A DNA stretch of 64,000 nt. It comes from Maea johnstoni (lineage: Eukaryota; Annelida; Polychaeta; Spionida; Magelonidae). The translations under genes were made by a program, and so were the position numbers. Location of the stretch: positions 43,387,355 to 43,451,354 of the forward strand of contig OZ012690.1 in assembly GCA_963942565.1 (NCBI GenBank), given 5' to 3'. The notes under the pieces were generated by a model. The model had not been told where the DNA came from. It did no database searches and worked only from the letters and a program-made list of their open reading frames with translations. The stretch's first letter is position 1. Each line of letters starts with the position of its first letter. Positions 40,661-51,992 of this stretch are shown here, one piece after another.

Positions 40661-42059
40661 CACTGGTAAGTGGTGTAACACCTAAGGGTTGGTCCTAAAC
40701 CGGTCTCCTTAATCCTGTCTGCCCAACTGTAATTACTTGTTATATCCTTCGTTCTCCAGGTTTCATCTTACGACCCCTCAACCAATCCCTGATCTGCTAT
40801 ACAGTTCATTTACAAGTCTGAAATTTAACTCCAAACGCCACGTATTACATGACGATCGATCAAGTGCCTTTGCCTTCGGAACTTGGCCTATATATCTGAC
40901 CTGACACATTAGTTGTGCAGATGTCTGGCTCGTGTCCTTAAGGTATAACCCAACTGATCTACCTTTGACCCTACTCAATGCCTGGGTGTTTTTAAGACTT
41001 GGATATCTGGAAACTGAGTTAAAAGTAGACAACAGCACTCATGCTATTGCATAGGTCACATCTCATAGTTACCGAATAGTGGTAAATGTGTCAATAAGTG
41101 GCTATTTTGATGTGATGTGGCACCATTTAAGAAATATCTGGCTGTTTTTCTTTTACAAATGCATTTTATTGCATAGTGCTTAGGATATGTACTAAACATC
41201 TAGTATATATCATGTTGACTTTGAAATTCTGGGATTGTTCGAATCCGCATAGAAAATTTAACTTCTTAAGAGGTGTATATTTTTTCAAATTTCATTTTTA
41301 AATGTTAATTTCACAATTCAACTATCGGGAGTGTTTTATCCAATGATTGATTATTCTACGTGGGAGTGAAATTTATCTGTCACATTTATGAAATAGCGTA
41401 TGGGGTATTTCTTTGGTTTTTGCTCAACCCTGCTTTTATTTGACATTCAGTTGCATTTCAATGTTTCCGTCTATTGTTACCGTTGTTCTCTCCTTGAAAA
41501 GAAGGTATTCGCTTTAGAGATTAACTGAAGATGGCCCTTGTTGTGAATCCACTTGTCAGCACTAATTGCGTGCATTCAGTCCACAACTATTAATATAGGT
41601 CACCTATATGCCATGTATATATTTTAACTACGTTGTGCCCGTTGTTCTTCCAGACTTGAATATGAATTCTTATGTAATTAATCAATCACTTTGATGAAAG
41701 TACAAGGCTGTATTTTTTCACCTAGGATAACTTGTCGTTGTTCTTCAACAATGACAAAGGACAACGTTTGGCTAATATCTTATGGCCCTAAATGACCTTT
41801 GTGTGTCGATAAGTTTCAAAATTATGGCCTAGAAATTGCGTAGTATTTGTTTCGATGAGAGGATGTTTTGTCAACCTCGGTCACCAAAAGATATTGCGGT
41901 TTCATATGTATTGCTCTCAATTGTTTTTTTTTATGTCAGCAAATGATCTTGTAATATCAATGACTAATTTCCCGATATTAACATGAACTTACCTCTCTGA
42001 TATAAAAAAACCCATTTATATATACGAATGAATGTCTACATAAATTGAAATCCACAGTC
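40661..42059. other. UGT upstream region, unit 4, with internal deletion
   Basis: No gene recognised. Near 41150 the sequence jumps from the equivalent of 6185 to that of 7585 in unit 1. Around 41970-42000 it carries the empty site of LINE B (gatattaacatgaacttacc). Confidence 0.6.
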
Positions 42060-42440
42060 AGTCACTAATACCCATAAGATATTCTTGATATTCTCGAATC
42101 ATTTTAATCTCATTAAATGTATGTATATGCAAGCAATAGGATTTGTTGATATCCATAAACGATTTATGGATATCAATAAATGCATATACTAATTGATATC
42201 CATGTTTTTGTATCCATAAACGACTTATGGATATCAATATAAATGTTAGCATTTATAAATATCAATCAATCATTCATTGATATCAATAAGTGATCCATTG
42301 ATATCGAATAACGTTGGCATTTAACGTTGACAAAAATCAGTTATGGTTAAAATGATTTTTGATATCAATAAATTACTTACTGACATACGTAAAGCTTGGC
42401 ATTTGTTGATATCCATATTCGTCTTAATCAAAAAATCATT
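42060..42440. repeat. Expanded GATATC-rich palindromic repeat patch (unit 4)
   Basis: About 380 bp with many gatatc cores in both orientations, typically ttgatatccataaacgattta or its inverse. Units 1 and 2 have shorter patches. The 64-codon minus frame at 42058-42252 is a by-product. Confidence 0.75.
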
Positions 42441-42506
42441 TGTTGCTATCAAAATTTGCTTCATTTTTGCTCTCTATAAATGATCTGCGGATAAAGAATT
42501 ATTGAT

Positions 42507-42624
<118 letters not shown>

Positions 42625-42639
42625 ATATGGATGATCTGT

Positions 42640-42725
42640 TGAAGGAAGGAAGGAAGATATCATTTTACATCGCTTTCAATAGCTTGGTCACCATATCGCG
42701 ACAAGAGGTAGAAACCCAGAACCGA
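42640..42725 (-). mobile_element. SINE-tail-like segment (unit 4)
   Basis: Minus strand reads gggtttctacctc, gcgat, ttgaaagcgatgtaaaa, matching 10185-10275 and 62645-62700. It is probably the conserved tail of a SINE or a LINE 3'UTR. No tRNA-like head is attached here. Confidence 0.45.
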
Positions 42726-42820
42726 GGAAAAAATCCCGTCTCTTAACGAATAGTTCTAAAAGGGTTTTCAGTTGAAGAAAAATCACAGACAAACCTCTAC
42801 AATGCTGCACATTAATAAAG

Positions 42821-42821
<1 letters not shown>

Positions 42822-42864
<43 letters not shown>

Positions 42865-43316
42865 AATAATAATATACTTATAATTGATAGTTGATACAGC
42901 GCCCTTTCCACCTATAAGCAGGATCTGTTAGATAAGTGTGCGATATATGTAATAAGTTCTTATTGTTTGATACTAGAGTCAATTTATTGACTTGTTTGAC
43001 TAACAATTCCCCCAAGTATAGATGGGCACATCCTTGCATGCATTTGAAAGCCAAACGCAGAATCTTAAACCCAATCATTTTACTGATGAGCGGCCAGTGA
43101 GGATTGTTTAGAATTCGTGTAATGTGATCATACTTTTTGGAGCCACTAACCACTCTGGCAGCATTATTTTGAACTTTCTTTTGCCTGCATAGTAGCGTAT
43201 CGGTAATTCCACAGAGAAGTTCATTACAATAGTCAAGATGTGATGACACCAGTGAAACAATGGCACTCTTGGTTGTATCAGTGCTGAGAACTTTTCTTAT
43301 TTTTCCAATGCTTTTA
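42822..43316 (-). mobile_element. LINE fragment D, CR1/L2-like ORF2 fragment
   Basis: Minus-strand frame 42878-43249, extendable upstream to about 43316 (IRKVLSTDTTKSAIVSL), reads SSHLDYCNELLCGI, then KKVQNNAARVVSG, then KKYDHITRIL. It ends with FKCMQGCAHLYLGELL. These blocks are the familiar end of RT and post-RT region of CR1/L2-type LINEs (S-x-LDYCN-x-LL, VQN-AAR). Coding ends near 42878 and is followed by an (ATT)n tail at 42822-42876, typical of this group. It is 5'-truncated and specific to unit 4. Confidence 0.75.
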
Positions 43317-43399
43317 GGGTGGAAATTTGCAGACTAACTTGACAAATGTTGATACATGTGCGGACCATCGATCTGATTAGGAGAAAGGGGGTGTTGGCC

Positions 43400-43620
43400 T
43401 TCCTCCATATTGATCTTTTCTCCATGTTTGTGAAATGTAAAGGTCTGTGGTCCATAAGTGTTGGTTGGAGCTCCGTTTGAAAACAGATTGCATTGTTTTT
43501 TTACCCAAAACATCTTACACCCTTCTGTGAGGGTACTTTTGTGATGCTTAATTTATTCCTCATCCAAAGACCTTTCCGGCAATATCTACTTCGTATAAGC
43601 TAAATTGTCAAATAAAAGCA
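43400..43620 (+). repeat. Dispersed repeat, copy 1
   Basis: Shares attgatcttttctcc, catcttaca, ttcctcatc, agaccttt and aattgtcaaataaaagca in the same order with 47200-47430. The two copies are diverged and carry small indels. Nature unknown; it is either an old mobile element or an old segmental duplication of the array edge. Confidence 0.65.
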
Positions 43621-44085
43621 GGGTGCAATTAAGGAATTAAGAAATTAAGATACCTTACAGATATGCAGTAGTGAGAGGTAAACAATGGTAAACTATTGAA
43701 CCAGGCATTTTGATTAGGTGCATTGAATTGACATCTAATCTTGTTTTATATGTGACATTTGAAGTAATTACAGTAAATAACATGAACAGTTTTTAATGCC
43801 GATATACTGCTGCCATCTTTTGACTAAAAATGTAATGAAATACTTCAGTCCTTCGTCCATTCACTGATGAGAATAGTATATACCCGTCTATTTGCTTACG
43901 GACTAGAGTACTCGTTAGAGGATTAGATTTGTGTTTTCTATCTCGTCGTGATATGGGATAAGCAGTGGAAAGCGACTGATATTCCTACAAACAAATAAAA
44001 CACCATTGCGGATCCTCTGCGTCATGTACGATGAATTCAAGTATGAACGATTGAAACAAAAATATAATGTACGAATAGATACAAT

Positions 44086-44518
44086 GATGCTTCCAACGTC
44101 AATGGTTCGATATGTAACTTAGGTCAGGTAACAATTTGACATGCAGATTGATATGTATCTTTATTCAGCCTTCCTCTAGGGCAAAAGTGTGTATAGCGTG
44201 TGGCCTTCGTACTTTTCCTCATTCAATACAATGAGTGGAAGGTAACCAATCTATGAATTTCTAGATCGTGAAAAGCCTATATTAATATGTGGTAAGACCG
44301 AGCATCCTGGTAAAGCAAGTGATTAACTCAAGTCACTGGCAACTTCCTTGCAAAATGCCTCAATGATTGACTGCTGCGTGGACCTGGAGTGGGGCAGTAC
44401 GAACATAATTAAATATGTATTTTTCATTGGATATGCTCACCTAATCTTATAGAACATTAATTATTAGCACTTGTTATAGAATAATACTGCAGACAAAGTA
44501 CACTTCAATAGAATAACG
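44086..44518. other. Spacer between UGT array and GPCR gene
   Basis: No gene, repeat or RNA feature recognised. Confidence 0.5.
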
Positions 44519-44524
44519 TTTATT
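44519..44524 (-). terminator. Poly(A) signal of the GPCR gene
   Basis: AATAAA on the minus strand, 29 nt past the stop codon. This implies a very short 3'UTR. Confidence 0.6.
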
Positions 44525-44552
44525 TCTTATTCAAAGTCATATTTGATCGAAC

Positions 44553-45974
44553 CTAAAATCTACTTTGGCCATTTGCCACGTCGTTAGCATTAACAATTTC
44601 GTTATTGACCGATATCTGTATAGCACTGGACTCCGATGGTAGACTAGGAGAGTCGTTATTATGGCTGCTGTAACTAGTCACAATATTGGTAAAGCTGGCC
44701 GTTGAAGATGATTTCCTGGTCACATACGCGTCCTCGGGCTGTTGCTTTGATGTATCGCTTGTAGCGACTACTTCACCAAAGTCATGGCTGTCTGTATCGG
44801 AAGTCTCATGAATAGTTGTTGGTAAGCTATTTCTTCTTATGAACAAAGGTCTTGGAACATCTAGATACTGTCCGGAGCTTTGGGTCATCGAAATGGCGCT
44901 ATTTCGCCTATCCAATGAGAGGGCAGATGTTCGCCTCTCCGTGGGAGCTTTGCGACTTCCACTTCCGGTTGTTTTTGAGGCATTCTGCAGATCACCGGAA
45001 GTGGACGAGGACCGAGATCTGTTTCTGCTGAGGGCTGCCAGAAGCGTAGCCACACTTAATTGCCTATCACGAGTTAGCCTTTTGGTCCGAGTGTGTTGTC
45101 GCTTTTGGCCGAGTTTGCGCACAGCGAAACGAAAACGTTTGTTTCCTATCGCATAAGAGAAAGGGTTTATAGCACTACTTAGAAAAATTAGCAATGTAGC
45201 TATAGCATGAGATATGTGGCTGGTACTGAAATCTTTGCGATGGTTATGATGGTCGTATACAGCATCTTGAGAGTGGAGGACAACATACGGTAGCCAGCAT
45301 ATCAAAAACACAAGAACGAGGCCAAGAAGCCGTAAAGTGGCTCGAGCCTCGCGTCGTGAATGAGCACCAGTATCGACATTAGATATTGTGCTAACATTGT
45401 CCTCTTCTACAGGGCCTGTGCCATGGCCAGAAAGTGAAACTGTTATATTTGGATTTTGGGTGGTAGAGCTCTGCTGTTGGGGAAACATATTCAGTCTCTG
45501 TAGCGGATCCATCATGGCGAGTGCCAGTATTCCGTAGGGGGTCAAGCTTTCTGGAGGCCGTTCTGCATTTGCCCTAGACACGTGGACACTGATATCAACT
45601 ATCCGCCGCGCGTGTTGCCTCGCAACTCGAATGATCCTCAAGTAACAGAAGCCCATTAATGCCAGCGGCAGCAGAAAACACACAGTAAATACCAGGACTG
45701 AGTAGCTGATGTGATGCGTCCAATCAACAATACATAGGAAACGCCGTTTAAAGTATCCATATCGTCCCCAACCTAGTATTGGCGCTAGGCTACAGAGGAA
45801 AGCTTGCAACCATATCCAGGCTATAACCTTAGCCGCGTACTGCCAGTGCGACCTGGACGCGTAGTGAAGGCAATTGATAATGGCTTGATATCTGTCAAAT
45901 GCTATGGCGACTTGCGTCAGCACTGATCCTATACAGAAGAACATGGTAAGAAACCCCATCAGCTTGCACACACC
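44553..45974 (-). CDS. Class A GPCR, last coding exon (TM3 to C-tail), GPR161-like orphan type
   Basis: 473 residues encoded in one exon starting at a splice acceptor (minus strand tttttgcag|GG). Numbering from the exon: Cys3 at the top of TM3; DRY at 27-29; TM4 with WIWL near 53-56; ILGW at 66-69; Cys81 as the partner Cys in loop 2; TM5 with Pro103 and CY at 110-111; a third intracellular loop of about 90 residues; CWLPY at 226-230 (TM6); NPFSY at 270-274 (NPxxY, TM7). A Ser/Thr/Arg-rich tail of about 190 residues follows. All key rhodopsin-family residues are present, so it looks functional. The run from TM4 to TM5 (IWL..., ILGW, C...W, then RVAR..AR) resembles GPR161 and related orphan or aminergic-like receptors; that placement is tentative. 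TM1-TM2 must come from upstream exon(s) that I could not find. Confidence 0.88.
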   Translation of the reverse strand, partial: GVCKLMGFLTMFFCIGSVLTQVAIAFDRYQAIINCLHYASRSHWQYAAKVIAWIWLQAFLCSLAPILGWGRYGYFKRRFLCIVDWTHHISYSVLVFTVCFLLPLALMGFCYLRIIRVARQHARRIVDISVHVSRANAERPPESLTPYGILALAMMDPLQRLNMFPQQQSSTTQNPNITVSLSGHGTGPVEEDNVSTISNVDTGAHSRREARATLRLLGLVLVFLICWLPYVVLHSQDAVYDHHNHRKDFSTSHISHAIATLLIFLSSAINPFSYAIGNKRFRFAVRKLGQKRQHTRTKRLTRDRQLSVATLLAALSRNRSRSSSTSGDLQNASKTTGSGSRKAPTERRTSALSLDRRNSAISMTQSSGQYLDVPRPLFIRRNSLPTTIHETSDTDSHDFGEVVATSDTSKQQPEDAYVTRKSSSTASFTNIVTSYSSHNNDSPSLPSESSAIQISVNNEIVNANDVANGQSRF

Positions 45975-46164
45975 CTGCAAAAACAAAATAAGGAAATGAT
46001 GTAATACGGTATTTCAACGGGCAAATAAACCAATGAAGCCAGTACAGAAAACATGGTTTGATCGAAACACCATCACCTTGCATTAACCCTGCAAAACATT
46101 ATGGGATTCTCAAAACACAAATAACCTTCAGAAGCCAAGCAATTCAAACTCAAAGATAATACCA
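45975..46164. other. GPCR intron, acceptor side
   Basis: Begins with the acceptor of the GPCR exon. A second, similar site (accttgcattaaccctgcaaaa at 46076-46097 against gcttgcacacaccctgcaaaa at 45962-45982) looks like a small local duplication of the acceptor region, giving a decoy ttttgcag. Confidence 0.5.
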
Positions 46165-46470
46165 CCCAGCAAGACCTCTCAAATTGCTAATGATGTTTAT
46201 TTGGTATAGACGTGTATTTTAATGTTATGTAGCACCCACTAAATCCAGCGGCCTCAAATTACATATGGTGTGTAATTGTGTGTCCGCTATAAAGGTGTAT
46301 TATAATACAATGTGGCACCTAATCAACCAAGAAAGATATCTCAAATTGCTAAAGATGCGTAATTGTGTTCGGTTCAGAGGTATATTAAAGTGTTGTGTTA
46401 CACCCATTATATCCCATCCAGACTCTCAATAATGTGTAATCTGTGTTTGGTATACTCTGAGGTGTACGAT
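46165..46470. repeat. Diverged about 90-bp minisatellite
   Basis: Three to four copies of a unit containing ctcaaattgcta, gtgtaattgtg, ggtgtatta and gttgtgtagcaccca-like sequence, starting near 46172, 46253, 46338 and 46423. Copies are strongly diverged. It lies in the GPCR intron or upstream region. Confidence 0.6.
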
Positions 46471-46476
46471 TATTAG

Positions 46477-46605
46477 CCCTGTTTGAAATTGCGGTACGGC
46501 CTGCATGATGTCCAACCGAAGCCATATATATCCCACTCAACTCCGCCTCCTTCGACACATATTACAGATGGTGGATAGGAGGCCGGACTGCACTTTCAAA
46601 CAGGG
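46477..46605. mobile_element. Small MITE, 129 bp
   Basis: Terminal inverted repeats of about 25 bp: left ccctgtttgaaattgcggta, right (reverse complement) ccctgtttgaaagtgcagtc. The interior is too small to code. Flanks gattattag and tgtaataaa do not give a clear target duplication. Confidence 0.65.
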
Positions 46606-46706
46606 TGTAATAAATTTATCACCTGCTCTTCCATGGCCAGTAAAAAATCAAATTGTTCATTATCATGGCGAGTATGGCGTGTGATAATATTTTCAGACAT
46701 TCGATG

Positions 46707-46979
<273 letters not shown>

Positions 46980-47199
46980 TGGTCTTGGATGTCGAGTCAG
47001 CTATGTGTATGCAGCTCCTCAAACGGTTAGTCCTCAAATTAAGTGGGACAGTATGACTGCTGCAGACAGACAAGAAATGTTTTGCCACGAATACTTCGAA
47101 GGGAATTTCTTTTTCAATTTTGACTTCGTTCAAAAGTTATTGGAATGTAAAAGTTATGCACTATGCACTCTTTCTCTCTCATTTCAAAGATTAAATGAT

Positions 47200-47430
47200 A
47201 ATGTTATACCCTTTTTCTCTATTGATCTTTTCTCCGCAATTATACAATTTGATATTCCATATTTCTGATGAGGCAAGGGCTCCGCTTAAATCACCATGCG
47301 TGTTTTGCCTCCAAACATCTTACAACCAGCTGGGAGGGAACTGTTGCGATGCGTTACATATTCCTCATCAAAAGACCTTTCATGCAATATATACTTTGTA
47401 CAGGATGAATTGTCAAATAAAAGCAAGTTA
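47200..47430 (+). repeat. Dispersed repeat, copy 2
   Basis: Partner of 43400-43620. Contains attgatcttttctcc, ccaaacatcttacaacc, attcctcatcaaaagacctt and aattgtcaaataaaagca. The overlapping short frames on both strands have no domain. Confidence 0.65.
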
Positions 47431-48335
47431 AGGAAAACTCTGAGCCAAAGTAATGAACCCCATAGTCTATCTGAAAGACTTACTGAGTGTATTATCTGGA
47501 CATAATGAAGTATGTTAATCAATTCCAATCCTGAAGCCTTATTGGTGCTTTCAAGACGATGTGATATGTCAACCATTTTGTTTTGGCGGGAGAAGCAATA
47601 TTCCAGTGTAGTGATGAATGTTTTGAATAACACACCATTTAGCAATTTACTGACGTTGTTTGTCAGGTTTTACATCTGTATTACACAATTCTGAATCAAT
47701 CTACCACTTTCACAAGCAAGGCCCATTTCTTTTCAAAGACTTTCTTTCGCCCTCTAACACAGCAAGGTATTCTTTCCAGCTGGAATTGGTTAAATACTGT
47801 ACTGCCCACTTTTAACCCTTTTTTCGTATTACAATATCATGTCTAATGATTTATCCATCATAAACTCAGTATTTTTATATTGAATACGATAAGAATTTAA
47901 GCGAAAAAAGCAACTCACATTGTATCTGACTGATCAATATAGATTTTTCATTTCAATCTTTCCATGAATACTGACTACGCTATTTTCTTTCACCCATCCA
48001 ATAAAAAGTTAAACTACCCATAACCAAGTTTGACACTGTATTCCTTCGATACAGTGAAGTCAATGACAGAATAGCACATTTGAATAACTAATAGATGTAG
48101 CTGCAATAAATGGGCTAAAAATATCAACAGGCGCATTGGTTTATTGTTATGAGGGATCTTGTCGTGTGATACGAACAAGCCTAGGCTGCTGCTGCTGTTG
48201 TACGTTGCTGGGCAGCACGAGGGTAATTAGCAGTATTATAGAGCCACAGTATCTCTTAATATTGCCAGCCTACATAGACAGTCGGGCAACGACACATCCT
48301 AAGATAAGACTACTTCTGCTACACTTTACTAGTCT
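47431..48335. other. Unannotated AT-rich DNA
   Basis: No gene or repeat recognised, apart from a short gctgctgctgctgttgt run at about 48186-48202. Confidence 0.5.
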
Positions 48336-48339
48336 TGTG

Positions 48340-48761
<422 letters not shown>

Positions 48762-48789
48762 TACATACATCTTTTAACTTCAAAATAAG

Positions 48790-49085
48790 ATAACCCCCTT
48801 TCTTCATTTGCCATCATATGCATGCAAACTTGACAGGTTGTTCACTACCAGCCCACAACAACACACACGCACGCGGCAGGTATTCCCCTTCCTCTCATTG
48901 CAGCAGTATTCCATTAGCGTGATGAGATTCTGTAGCAGGTGTGGTATGGTGAGATTAACATGCAACATTAGGAACTCTTTTGTGCGGATGGCGCCTTTTG
49001 TCACAATAGAATTCGCGTCATAATTCTAGGAGAGGGTACATTGGTACACGACTACGTTCATATGACGTAACTTAAGCCAGCCATT
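48790..49085. other. Unannotated DNA
   Basis: Short (AC)n-like run at about 48856-48874. No gene recognised. Confidence 0.4.
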
Positions 49086-49165
49086 AGAGACGAATGGTCA
49101 AAAACGTTGCCTCTGACTGTTCGCTGCCTCAAATCACTGCCAGGTTCGAATCCCTTAAAGTTATG
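49086..49165 (+). mobile_element. tRNA-derived SINE body fragment
   Basis: gttgcctctgac, then cactgccaggttcgaatccc, a good Pol III B box (GGTTCGAATCC). Similar in layout to the SINE at 63028-63250 (cactgcctgggtacgaatca), and the gcgttgcc head of 63637-63678 would continue into this sequence. The A box is not recognisable. Degraded fragment. Confidence 0.5.
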
Positions 49166-50103
49166 TTTTATTCCTACAAACTGAACCCTTGCAAAGGCAT
49201 GGATGAATTGATAAAGTGACTACATAATTAGCTTTCATACGAGAAAGAGAAAGATATCCGTCACTGGAAATTATTCCCCTTTCGGCGGATAATCAAAATG
49301 TGTCGCAAACGCAAATGACCCATAGACAACATGTCACAATGCCACACATTTATATAGTGACCAGGCCAGCCCGCTGGTGAGATTCGTGCGAGACTATTGT
49401 TGAACAGAAGTTACGAGGCTATACATTATCTATCCCAAATACGCATTCTTTTGATATATCATAAACCTATCAAAATGATTGAATATTGAATAATAACTGC
49501 AGTAAAGCTGAATTACTTTCCTCTATTAGTAGCGCCTTTCCAATTTTGGGCATCCGCATATTGAACACGTTTGGATTCTATACGGATTCAAATTACTCTC
49601 TACATTTTGAATTTATTTCTCAAAAGCAATTGCACGACCTTATTTATAAGCAATCGCAGAACGCAGAAAGTAAAAGTTAAGCAATATTGACTGTTCGACC
49701 GGTCCACCGGTAAACTACATCAACTAGCCAGACATGCACCACAAGGTTCTGTCGTTCTGTTCTTAAACTATCGCTTATGGGGTTAACGAAGTAGTGCCTG
49801 TAGTAAATAGTTTTCAATGTTTAATATGGTAAACGGACCGTAACCACCAATCGACTGATGGTTCAGCTGACCGGACAACAAAACGACCTCACGCTTGGGC
49901 GGGAATAGCATATCTGTACTGTATATAATTAAACGCCAATCCAGCAAAATGTTTTTTAAGAAAAAAACGATTTTATCTAAAGAAAAATACATATTTTTCT
50001 TCAAAGATAAATGATTTCTTTTTTTAAAGGGAAATCCCGGGTAACTTTATTTGAAAAAAATCGATTTATATATATAAAGATAAAATACGATGGTGCAAGT
50101 GTG
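49166..50103. other. Unannotated DNA left of the palindrome
   Basis: No gene recognised. A small hairpin-forming A/T palindrome (tttatctaaagaaaaatac and its inverse) lies at about 49972-50010. Confidence 0.5.
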
Positions 50104-50447
50104 AACAGCAGAAAAAAAAATTTAAATTTATTTTCTCCACCGTTTTTTTTACCAAAACAGCAGAAAAAAAAATTTAAATTTATTTTCTCCGACGTTTTTC
50201 CAAAAACAGCAGAAAAAAATATTTAAATTTATTTTCTCCAACGTTTTCCAAAACAGGAGAAAAAATATATTTAAATTTATTTTCTCTAACGTTTTTCTAA
50301 AAACAGCAGAAAAAAAATATTTAAATTTATTTTCTCCAACGTTTTTCCAAAAACAGCAGAAAAAATAATTTTAAATTTATTTTCTCCATCGTTTTTCCAA
50401 AAACAGCAGAAAAAATATATTTAAATATATTTTCTCTGCTGTTTCAC
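50104..50447. repeat. About 50-bp minisatellite, left end of palindrome
   Basis: Seven copies of a unit running cagcagaaaaaa, tttaaatttattttctcc, aacgtttttcc. Each unit is itself nearly palindromic around tttaaa. The inner end closes with ctctgctgttt, the inverse of the outer start. Matching array on the right: 53395-53682 (about six copies, inverted). Confidence 0.9.
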
Positions 50448-50951
50448 ATAGTTTGCCCTTCTCCCGCTAGATGTCCCCCTTCACCACTTCCAAGGGAGCA
50501 CTCATTATTTGAATTTGATAGTATGTGGTGACCAAAATGGCATGTAAAAGTGGACAAAAAAGACATTTTGGAACATTCATAATTGATATTGAATATTGAT
50601 AAATGAATGAGGAATTTCATAGTTCATTTAGAATTGCAAATATTCACTTTTCATTATGCAGTCGTGACCAGACTCGGCTCTACGACGGTCAGCGTATATA
50701 GGCCTGTCATGAGAGTGGCATGGGGAAAGATCGACTCTGTATTAAAGGAGCATAAGCACGGCCACTTTGCACCTTATCAGTTACTCAGGAAATCACAAGT
50801 TTACCTGAGGGGGGGGGGGGGGGGGGGTGTCTAGTATTTAACAAATGATAAACATGATTCGAGAACGCCCCGACAAACTTCCAGTTTGGTACGACATTGT
50901 ACTTAGTGTTATAAATTCTCCACCTAACAAGTATTGGCTTCGTAGCCTAGA

Positions 50952-51992
50952 CACTACGGGGCCAAATAGCCCAAATTGTCAAGTGGCCCTGTATCTCTGG
51001 AGTGCATGACCGAAACTTTATGAAATTTGGCCACCAACTAGCTTGCAGAACTACAAAACATTTGAAGAATTAAAATGACATTGATATGACCTCTAATGAC
51101 CTTGAAATGACCTTTAACTATGTATTTTCAACATATCTGATTTTTGGTCCAAGTTATTGCCCCCTTATAATACAAAAATGGAAATTACTCCCTCTTATTA
51201 TCATAGACATCATACTGACGTATATATTTTCAAGAAAATCTGACCAGAAAAAGCAACTTTTGAATTTTTTTTATGAAGTATGATATGAAAATATATATTT
51301 GCTTTTCTTGCGCCATAACCAGCATCCCTACCAATACCAAACCCACATTATCAGTTTGGTCTCAAGGAGAAGATATCATTAAAAAAAAAGAACACCCCAA
51401 TATCTGCTTTCTTCGCAAAGTTATGTCCTATTTTCGAAATCTACGATGACCTATGACCTCAAAAGATGGCCGCCCTCGGCGGCCATCTTGGATTTCAAAA
51501 ATTGGACATATATTTGCAACGGAAGCAGATATCGGCGTGGTCTTTTTTTTAAATGATATCTGTACTTTTAGCTCTAATCAGTTATGTGGTTGTTATCTTG
51601 GTAGGGCTTACATGTCTGGCAGTAGAAGAGAAAATGCATATGTTAATTTCGACCTTCACAAAAAAATTTCATTTTTGTACTTTTTGTACCGATTTTTTTG
51701 TAAATGTATTTTAGAGTGCCTTGCTCAAAATCGTATGAGAGCAGATTTTTCATTTTCAGACAATTTTGGGCAGAAAATGTGATTGAAAGAGGGATATGCT
51801 GAGAAAAAAATGTTTTCTTATGTCATTTCAAGGTCATCCAAGGTGAATCAAGGTCATTTGGGTTTATTGATTTTTTTGTATCCCCATTGGCTATCATGTG
51901 GTCAAAAATGATTAGAATATAAAAATTTCTTACAAAGATATGCCCACATATGCTCTCAACTTGGCAATTTGGGCCGATTTGGCCCCACAGTG
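50952..51992. mobile_element. Non-autonomous CACTA-type DNA transposon, 1041 bp
   Basis: Termini cactacggggccaaa and (reverse complement) cactgtggggccaaa, with inverted similarity continuing through cccaaattg for about 33 bp. Flanked by a 3-bp direct repeat aga (50949-50951 and 51993-51995). The uninterrupted copy of the same sequence in the right arm (52880-52905) has a single aga, which confirms insertion site and duplication. CACTA ends with a 3-bp duplication point to the EnSpm/CACTA group. Subterminal TGACCT motifs occur in inverted orientation near both ends, as expected for transposase-binding repeats. Inside is a 12-bp-stem hairpin aagatggccgcc...ggcggccatctt (about 51464-51490). No transposase is encoded. 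Confidence 0.85.

Noticed and set aside
44839-45156. 105-codon plus frame
   Set aside because: Antisense shadow of the GPCR exon.
50607-50834. 75-codon frame mirrored at 52998-53201
   Set aside because: It runs into poly-G, and the mirror copy exists only because of the palindrome.
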